From the NCBI GenBank assembly GCA_963693305.1, contig OY855915.1, forward strand, positions 7,079,607-7,143,606: a DNA stretch of 64,000 nucleotides, given 5' to 3'. Of this stretch, positions 55,977 through 64,000 are shown one piece after another (position 1 is the first letter of the stretch; each line of letters starts with the position of its first letter). This DNA is from Meandrina meandrites. Its lineage: Eukaryota; Cnidaria; Anthozoa; Scleractinia; Meandrinidae. Position numbers and translations under genes: made by a program. Below the pieces are notes generated by a model. It saw nothing but the letters and a program-made list of their open reading frames with translations, did no database searches and had not been told where the DNA came from.

Positions 55977-55995
55977 AACGAAGTTAAATAAGTAT

Positions 55996-56947
55996 TCGAA
56001 TAAATGAGGGAAAAAAGCTAATTTGTTTTCGAGGTCAACATAAAATTCGTCGAATTTTATTTGGCTATAAAACAGTTTTCGAAATATAATTTGGAGTTTT
56101 GGAATACAAAATGGCAAATTGGCCTGCAAAATCAAAATTGAATTATATTTCATTAATATAATAAAGTTTACGAAACTTATTCTTGTTTTGGAAGAAATGT
56201 TACGTCGAGTGAAATAATATTATCTAGATTTTGAATAAAATTTTTGCGGTTCAATTTAAAAATTTGGAGGGCAGGATATTAAAACAACTGGCCTACTTTA
56301 TAAAACTCGAAATATAGATTTGGTTACAAAATAACGTTTTCGAGATTTAGTTATAGTTTTGGAAGTCTGGAGGAACAATTTGCGTACGTTTCAAAATTTG
56401 ATTACTGAGAATAGAAAAATATGTTTAAAAATAAGAGTAAATTTCCGAAAACGTCCTTATTTACCAGTGCAGCCTCCTTCGCAGCCGTCACGCTAAATCG
56501 TCACGCACCACTCCCGGGGAGAAGCGTTGCGTGACGACTCGCATAACAGATGCGCGGGAGACTTCAGATTAACTACTTTTGAAGTTAATCTGAGAACGAA
56601 ACAAGTTGTAATTGCAAATTATTTGTGATTTTTACTTCGAAATAGGAAAAGAAAAAGATAGAAAATTCCTAAACAGGTATCAGCTCATTCAGAAGGATCC
56701 CAGATGACTATCAGCTCAATCTAGTGTCGCTTGTGAAAATCCAGTCGAGCCAGATTAACGGCATTCCTTGTTCTAAACTAACCCCAACATCCAGGAAATG
56801 TACCAACCATGACCTGCACTAAAGCACTACTGTTTTACGTCCCACAACGGAAGATTTACAGATGTATTGATTGAAAACAAACGTCTTTGAAAGCCAATTG
56901 AAATAAAGGTGTGGTATTCTGACGTAGTTAAGTAAAGCCAAAAAGAC
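55996..56947. other. intergenic DNA
   Basis: Nothing recognisable apart from the GTCACGC motifs near 56490. Confidence 0.3.
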
Positions 56948-57283
56948 ATGAAAAGCAAACTCTCACCTCCCCTCACGATGCCTCCTCCACTTGAGAGCAA
57001 ACGACCAAATCATCAAAGTGGCCAAGTGCCTCCACCAAAAATGAACGGATCAGATAAACTCACCAAGATTTCTCAGTTGGAATATTGCAGAGGAACGTCA
57101 GAAACACCGGCCTCAGAGCAAGAGTTTCTACAACTCTGCAGGGACGTTGATCGGCTAGATGAAAATATGACCATTTGTAATGTGTGCGGGTGTGTGGGCC
57201 ATCTCAGTTCTGAAAATAATCTAAAAATACTTAGTAGAATGGAAATGATAGAATTCACAAAAGAAACTAAACAAGCTCATTAG
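56948..57283 (+). CDS. hypothetical 111-residue frame, weak
   Basis: Starts MKSKLSPPLTMPPPLESK, is proline-rich at first, and then has EFLQLCRDVDRLDENMTICN followed by VCGCVGHLS. The C-x2-C-x-C-x3-H spacing does not match a standard zinc finger. No family recognised. It could be a chance frame or an exon. Confidence 0.15.
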   Translation: MKSKLSPPLTMPPPLESKRPNHQSGQVPPPKMNGSDKLTKISQLEYCRGTSETPASEQEFLQLCRDVDRLDENMTICNVCGCVGHLSSENNLKILSRMEMIEFTKETKQAH

Positions 57284-57289
57284 CACAGT

Positions 57290-59782
57290 AAAAACTGAAA
57301 AGGAAAATACCTACCCCGCTTCTGCCCCTAAACTATCTTATTAAAGTAGCTCTGTCATTGTAATAATAGCACAATAATAGTACTTAAGCCTGCTTACTAA
57401 GCTTAAAGATACTTTGGGGGAGACGTACGATTGCAAACCAGTAAATGTCCTTGGACAGTACTTAAAAAGGCAATACCTAAGTTTCCCTGAGATGGTACAA
57501 CCCTTGTTTAGAAATGCTACATTTGTAAAGTTACTAGTTAGCACTCCAGTAAAGACCCTAAAGGAGAGAAATATCTCTTTCGTTTCTTACTAAGTTACTG
57601 CGAGGCTTATATGTAAGATGAACTTGGCAAAGCCCACTAGATTCAAAGGGATAATTCTACACCCGCATTGCTAAGTCTATTCCTGATCATCTGTTAAATA
57701 CTTTTCATGTGAAAATACTGAATTAATTAGGAATTGCTAACTTCTGTGCTAATGAGCTTGTTGTGACACCTTTAAGCAAAGGAGGCGAATAAAAAAACAG
57801 TTAAATCGAACGTACATAGTTAAGAATTTGTCATTTGCAATTGATTCGGTAAGAAATGTTAAATTTGCACGAAAATAAATAAATTGAATTTGCAAAATCT
57901 TTGAGGTTGATATTGAATTAATAATTTGTTAATCAGACAATTAAATTAAATTTGAAAAGTTTTGTGATCTAGCTAAAGTAGTTTTAGAAAGCCTCCTTTG
58001 TAAAAGGTGAAACGAAATAATATTGTAGTCTCAAGTACCATCATACTATTGATGTAATGTGAAAAATATCCCTTGAAAATTCTATAGTGTAAAAAATAAT
58101 ACTAATGTAGCCCCACCCAAGGAAGTAGCAATCAGTGCGAAGTGAATAAGCCGACAAAGTTAATTTAAAGTACAAAGAGATGAAATAAAGGCCTAGAGCA
58201 CGATGGACATTGAAACTACAATGTACCTTACCTTGTAAAATAAAGAAAATAATTATTTCCTTATCTGCAAGTTTCCCATTGAGCAGCTAATCTAATTTGG
58301 ATTATATCAATGATTTTGTTTTTTATAAAAGCGTGAAATGTTTTACCAAGCAAGCCAAGTTGCTTGGCATTTTGGTAACCTTCTTTAAATCCCAAATGAA
58401 CAGAAAAGAAGAATACAATGCCTCACACTGAATTTGAAATACTGTTTGGTCAATTTTTACAAAAATGATGTGAATGAAGTCCTAGTTAATTTAGAGGAAA
58501 GTGGTAAGTACAATCAATGCTGTTGGCAAACATCAATGTTGTTTTTCCTTAAATTCAATTTATGAGACCCAGGCACAGTTGATGAAGGTAGATGAAAGTT
58601 AAACTGATGGGAAAATGCAGAAAAATTTTGCAAGGAAAAAAAGTAACGAGCTTAATTAGCTCTTTCATTTTCTCTTTCAATCTTTCATTTTCCCCCTCTC
58701 CCATCATTTCAACACTGGCTCAACCCCATTATCTGCCAAGTTACTCCAAAGTACGATATTGAACTAAGATAAAAAAAAAATATATGATTGTATCAATGTA
58801 AATGTCAGAATAGAATTTGAAACTGCTCAGTAGGAACCATGTGACGAGAATGAAATTTTGAACTGAGTTTTCATAAGCAAATAAGTGGCTTCAGTAAGAT
58901 TAAATGTCTCCTGATGTTTTGCATTATTTCGAATTTGAAATAAACTTAATAGTCTTAAAATAAAACAAGAGTAAGAAAATTTAAGTGGTTACGTGTATCA
59001 CGTTTACACGATAATTTTTTGAGATGTACAAAAATGTAAAATACAGTATGTTTCTAACCAGATTTTACCTTTGGCTCACCAAAAGTATTTTCAATTAATG
59101 TTTTAGTTTTGGGTTTGACAAAATCCAATGGTCTTAGAACAATGCAACAGCATATTAAAATTTTAATCCTATTTCCAGTTATGTGTACATCAAAATGTCT
59201 GTACACATAGAAATAGACAATTATAAAACATAATTAAATAACTGATATTTTTCTAGATAATGTAATAGATTTTGGCCGAGCACCTCAATGGGTGCTTCCA
59301 ATCAATTCAAGTCTTTTTAATGTAAATTTAATGAGTCTTTTTTTGTTAAAATTTGATGTCTTTTCTAACAAAAAAATCAGTCTTGTGAAAGACAAAAATG
59401 TATTTTTACATGAGACAAGAAAATCAAATGTTATTTTTAATAGGAACAAATTCTAGAACAGTCTCAATAATTTGACTTTGGCAATGATCAATGAATGCTA
59501 TTAGCAAAACAACCCCAATGAATAGGATCTATTAATTTGAAGTACTAAGAAGTCTTATACTATGAACAAACAGATAGTTTTGGTTTCAAAATAGATTATT
59601 TGTGGAAATAGTGTCAAGGAAGGAATTTGTAAACAAGCCACTTATTTGCAAATGAACGGCACACACACACACACACCACACACCGGCCAGTGCAATACTC
59701 TGTTTATATTAGTAGCCACATGTGCATCAAAGCAATTAAATTTGAATGATGTTTTTTTATGCTCTTTAGCCCTTTCTTGGTA
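57290..59782. other. AT-rich intergenic DNA
   Basis: No gene and no repeat recognised except a short (AC)n run at about 59669-59686. Confidence 0.35.
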
Positions 59783-60505
59783 AGTTTGTTAGGTTGGTTG
59801 GTCGGTATGTTGGTAGGTTGCTAGGATGGTTGGTTGGTTAGTTGGTAGGTTAGTAAAGTTGGTTGGTGGGTTGGCTAGGGTTGGTCAGTTGGATGGTTGG
59901 TCCAGATGTTGATAGGTATGTAGCTAGGTAGGTAGGTAGGTAGGTAGGTAGGTCGGTAGGTAGGTAGGTAGGTAAGTTGGTAGGTCGGTCGGTTGGTGGG
60001 TTAGTAGGTACATAGGTTGGTGAATTGGCAGGTAGGTAGGTTAGTTGGTTGGTTCGTTGAATGGTTGATTGGTGGGTGGGTGGGTAGGACCGTAGGTACA
60101 TACGTTGGTTGGTTGGTTGGTCAGTTCATTGGTTTGTAGGTAGGTAGGTTGGTAGGTAGGTAGGTAGGTAGGTAGGTAGGTAGGTAGGTAGGTAGGTAGG
60201 TAGGTAGGTAGCTAGCTAGCTAGCTAGCTAGGTAGTTAGGTAGGTAGGTCAGTTGGTAGGTAAGGTAGGTAGGTAGGTAGGTAGGTAGGTAGGTAGGTAG
60301 GTAGGTAGGTAGGTAGGTAGGTAGGTAGGTAGGTAGGTAGGTAGGTAGGTAGGTAGGTTGGTTGGTTGAATGGTTGGTTGGTGGGTGGGTGGGTAGGAAC
60401 GTAGGTACATAGGTTGGTTGGTCAGTTGGTTGGTTTGTAGGTAGGTAGGTAGGTAGGTAGGTAGGTAGGTAGGTAGGTAGGTAGGTAGGTAGGTAGGTAG
60501 GTTGG
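59783..60505. repeat. large TAGG tetranucleotide microsatellite
   Basis: Long uninterrupted (GGTA)n runs at about 59926-59973, 60136-60210, 60262-60356 and 60436-60500, separated by variant GGTTGGTTGG and GTGGGTGGG blocks. The block around 60010-60120 (TGAATGGTTGATTGGTGGGTGGG) recurs at about 60365-60430, so a longer unit was also duplicated. Confidence 0.95.
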
Positions 60506-63500
60506 CTGTTTCTCCTAATTTGCTTAATGACCCAAATAACAACTGAACGATATCCTACAGAATCTGTACAACTTCGTGCACATGTAGGTAGGTAATAAAC
60601 AGTCAGTATTAATAAGTATTATATTGTAAAACAAATGTTTACCATGAGTAATCAAAGAATTTTGGTGCAAAGGAGCATCACTTAGTTGACCGATTTGGTG
60701 CAAAGGAGCATCACTAAGTTGTTAGTAGCTTTGTTGAATTCTTCTATTGAGGAAATGCAAAAGAATATATTCTTAAATGCTCCATGGTGAACAATTGTCA
60801 ATTCAACAGTCTTGGAAATATACTACCCTTACTAAAACACACATTTAAAGTTCAGCTTAAGTGCTTCTTGATCATTCTTGATCATCCAAGGCTGCTTGCT
60901 GTCCATCCTCTGTCCTCTGTCCTCTGTCCTCTGTCGTCATTCCTCCTCCCTGCTAGGTCCTGGGATCTTGGTCTTTGGTCCTCTGTCCTTGATCCTCTCT
61001 GCTGGGGTCCACAGTCTTCTGTTCTCGCTTCCGGAATCTTTACCAACAAGCCTGCAAAACCAATAATTAAAGAGTATGGTAAGTATTATTACCTAGGCCT
61101 AAACCTTGAAATACTTTGCAAACAAATTATCTAAAAATAATCTTGGATAGATGGATGCCGGGATAGATGGAGCAATGAACAGACCAACCAACAAACTATT
61201 GCAAGATAAGGCCAGATAAGAATAATGGCACTTCTTATGCCGCATGCGCGGGGTGCGAGCGATTTCTATCCTGTATTATCAAAGTTTACTAATACCCTGC
61301 TCTCTATTGATTTGTTTCTTGGATTGTTTAGCTTAAGCACTGTATAAACTCTTGAAAATGAAATTCTGTTTGATATATTGCGTGAACGACATAATTGTCA
61401 GCGGAATATTACAAACAAAGTTTATGACTGACCGATTTTTCCTCCACATAGGGTTTGAATACATGTATACAAAAACAGTCATAAAAAGGAGTCCAGTAGT
61501 GGTACTCCTTATTTTGTCTCTTCGTGCAGATGCAATTGTCATGCTAAAAATTATGTTACCTTTTTGTTAGCGAAAAGCAGTATGAAATTCAATTACTCTT
61601 ATGGAAAAAATGCTGTTAAACTGTAACTGTGCTTTGTTATCCTCCTTGATGATATCTTTGTTAATTCCATCTGAGTGTGTAATTATTGTACAACAAGTAA
61701 AGTTCTATGGCAACAGAAAAAAAAAATAAAAAAACTCACCACATCCATCAAAGGCATGGTCTAAATCCTCCATTTGGTCTTGTCTGCCTTGTCTTGCTCT
61801 GTTCTCTTTCTAGCATATACTTGTATGCCATCCTCTTGTCAGGAATGCAGGCCTTTGAAGATAATATGCATAGTCTTAGTATGTTAAATATGGCCTAATG
61901 TGCCAAAGGCAAAGACCAGGATTTAGTGGTACCGTAAATTATTTAATAACAATATTTATAACATGCAAGTTTCATATCGGAGCACTAGGGTAGCAGCTCT
62001 CCTAAGTTTGTAATTCTACTGGTCGTCTACCTGAGCAGAACTTTGCTATTGTTTTGCAGGCTAGAGGCATCAATGTTCCTGTTGTTTGTTCTATTGTTCT
62101 CTTGAAGGGTAGCAAACTGTTCATGTGAGGCCTTGCGAGAGCTGCTTGCCGACCCTATGGTTGTGGCCTGATGTATAATCTCTGTTTCTGGCACTTGGTC
62201 AGCTTAAAAAGGTCCTGAAATGGAATTCTATCTATTTCACAAGCTGCCTTTTAGCATTGAGCTAAAGATAAAAATTCTCTCGTACATTTTCCTTGACAAT
62301 TTAGTAAACATCAGTGGCCCACTTTTTCCAGTGATACAACGTCTTTGGTCAGGTACATGTAAATTGGTAAATATTTAAGTCATGTGTTGCATGCACCCTT
62401 TGTTAGCGCTTTTAAACAGTCATCGTTGCCGTTTGCATAAAAGAAAAATCTGATTGAACTTAAAGTATTTTTTTATATTAAATAGTTCCACTAGACCTAC
62501 ATTCTGGCCAAGTTTGAGAATTTTTGATTTTTTTCAAATTGCACTACTCCTCCAGGCAATATTTGCGAAAGCCCGCTCTTAAGAAGTGATGTCACTTAAT
62601 AATGTGAAATCCACATAATCCGACTACCGTTCAAAAGGGAAATAATAACTCACCATTTTGATAGCTTCAGCTCTTCTGTCTCTCATCCACATTCCATCTT
62701 GCTCCAGCAACTGCACCTCATTTGATCACTTCTGTGCTAAGACTGGGTCTTACATGTTCCAATTGGTTTGGTTTGTGAATGTCTTGGGACTGTTCTCTTT
62801 CAGGTTCTTAAAGATAAAAAAAAATGTTTAATTTTGTGACATACAACACATGTACACAAGTGTATATACACAGCAAGAGAGCCAGCATTCACTGACAGTG
62901 CACTAAACCTGTATAACTACCTATAATTATTTTATGTGTCATTTCAAGTATTTTTGGAGATTATTAATTTCTTGAAATTGAATTAAAAATTGCAAACCCA
63001 GCAAGAACCTGCCAAGGCTCAGAAAACATGTCATTTCACCAGGGAATTTACCCAATAAATAACGCACTTGCAGTCAGGTGTGCACTTTCTGGCTTTGAAT
63101 CATGCAAACACACACATTTGTAGGACTTGCATGACTGCTCAAATACGGGTAATTGCCATGTTCTTCTAGCAAAAATAGCAGCTAAACTTGAAGACTCCAA
63201 TTTTAAGCTGTTTGAATTTTTTTCTGGTACGAAATGAAATTTCATTTTTTTGACGTCCAGCTGTTTTATTCAACATCCAGACCAAAATAAATATTTGCAA
63301 GCCTAGGAAGGAATTTGTCCAGGCATGTGATTGTCAAATGACTCATTACTCAAGCTTCTGTAGGAAAGCTTGTCCGAGTCTTATAATGCAAGCCGTTCTT
63401 TTTTGTCATTTTCGTTGTGTTTGGTCATTATCAATTGATTGATTGGTTTTCCGATCATCGATTTCCATCGATTGGACACGGGGAAGAGAGTTTTGGAAAG

Positions 63501-64000
63501 AATGTTTTATACGCTTTATACGCTCAAATACAATCACACATGCCATTCATGGTAGGTGCACACCAATAGGTGCTGCAGGTTTTTGGAACCAGTCGGTCGA
63601 AGAATCTCATAGCTTGAAAGCACTGAATGGTCAAGAGCAGAACTTTGATGTTGAGGCAAATAACAACAAGCAAATCACCATATTGGATGAAGAGAAGAAT
63701 ACTCAATGAACCAACTTGAATAGTAAATATGTAAGCTTAACTCTTGTGTTTAACTTCCTGATTCTTTTGTTGGTTTGCTCTGTGCATGGAGTTGCACATG
63801 CTTAGTACATTATATGGTAAATATTCTTGATGACTGTGAAAAACTAGAACACGTTACCAATTTACATGAACATTATGATGTGGTAGTGTCAATTAAAGTC
63901 CAAGAATTCAGATCTCATCATGCAAAGTTTGTATATCATGACTGTAGTCATGTGTTATCCCCATTGAAGCCGGGACATTTTTTTACCAGCCACAAGTCAC
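60506..64000. other. intergenic DNA
   Basis: No gene is supported. It contains a short (CTCTGTC)n run at about 60908-60935. Open frames up to 116 codons have no recognisable domain. Confidence 0.35.

Larger units (their letters stand above)
54940..55995. repeat. tandem duplication of ~610 bp, two units
   Basis: Unit 1 (about 54940-55390) and unit 2 (about 55545-55995) share AATAATGCGAAAGCAAA, TATAAGAATCGAAGTAT, TGTTTTGCGCGCAAATTTCA, GTAATTTGTAAATTTGGTTT and the foldback element each carries. Confidence 0.8.

Noticed and set aside
59850..60542. Frames rich in LPTYLPTY
   Set aside because: They are translations of the TAGG microsatellite.

Overview
The window looks like repeat-rich eukaryotic DNA from an anthozoan cnidarian, most likely a stony coral. 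The evidence is AT-rich sequence, GT-AG introns, a small secreted eight-cysteine protein resembling coral SCRiPs, tRNA-derived SINEs, a Penelope-like retroelement and many non-autonomous DNA transposons. The species cannot be fixed from sequence alone. I see no prokaryotic genes, CRISPR array or rRNA.

The main genes are five copies of one intronless BTB-BACK-PHR family, the architecture of BTBD6/BTBD3-type Cullin-3 adaptor proteins. Subfamily I contains a minus-strand copy cut by the left window edge (1-401), a broken plus-strand copy (2875-5083) and an intact copy (32098-33417). Subfamily II contains two intact 445-residue copies (18521-19858 and 40313-41650), which differ at 27 residues by my count and share 5' and 3' flanks. 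The plus-strand order I(broken)-II-I-II suggests duplication of a two-gene block. Orphan copies of the 5' flank at about 909-1183 and 13104-13343 have no gene attached. The broken copy carries an 894-bp inverted-repeat element inside its BTB domain and a later frameshift.

The only other convincing gene is a three-exon secreted cysteine-rich protein (15373-16535), SCRiP-like. A pogo/Tigger-like element ends 47 bp upstream of its start codon.

Much of the rest is mobile DNA, described element by element with target-site duplications (TSDs) where visible. The most notable are a 5.8-kb element with palindrome-array ends (24344-30175); a Mutator-like element with a 9-bp TSD and a RecQ-like helicase fragment (34218-35276); an element with arrays of TCCGCATAA motifs (50232-51088); a TTAA-targeting MITE family in several copies; a 2.36-kb long-TIR element with a nested 9-bp-TSD MITE (5518-7878); and a foldback MITE later duplicated with its flank (55217-55976). 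Because the BTB segments are duplicated, several insertions can be read against an empty paralogous site. The right third (43-64 kb) holds no convincing protein gene, only SINE and MITE copies, homopolymers and a large TAGG tetranucleotide repeat (59783-60505).
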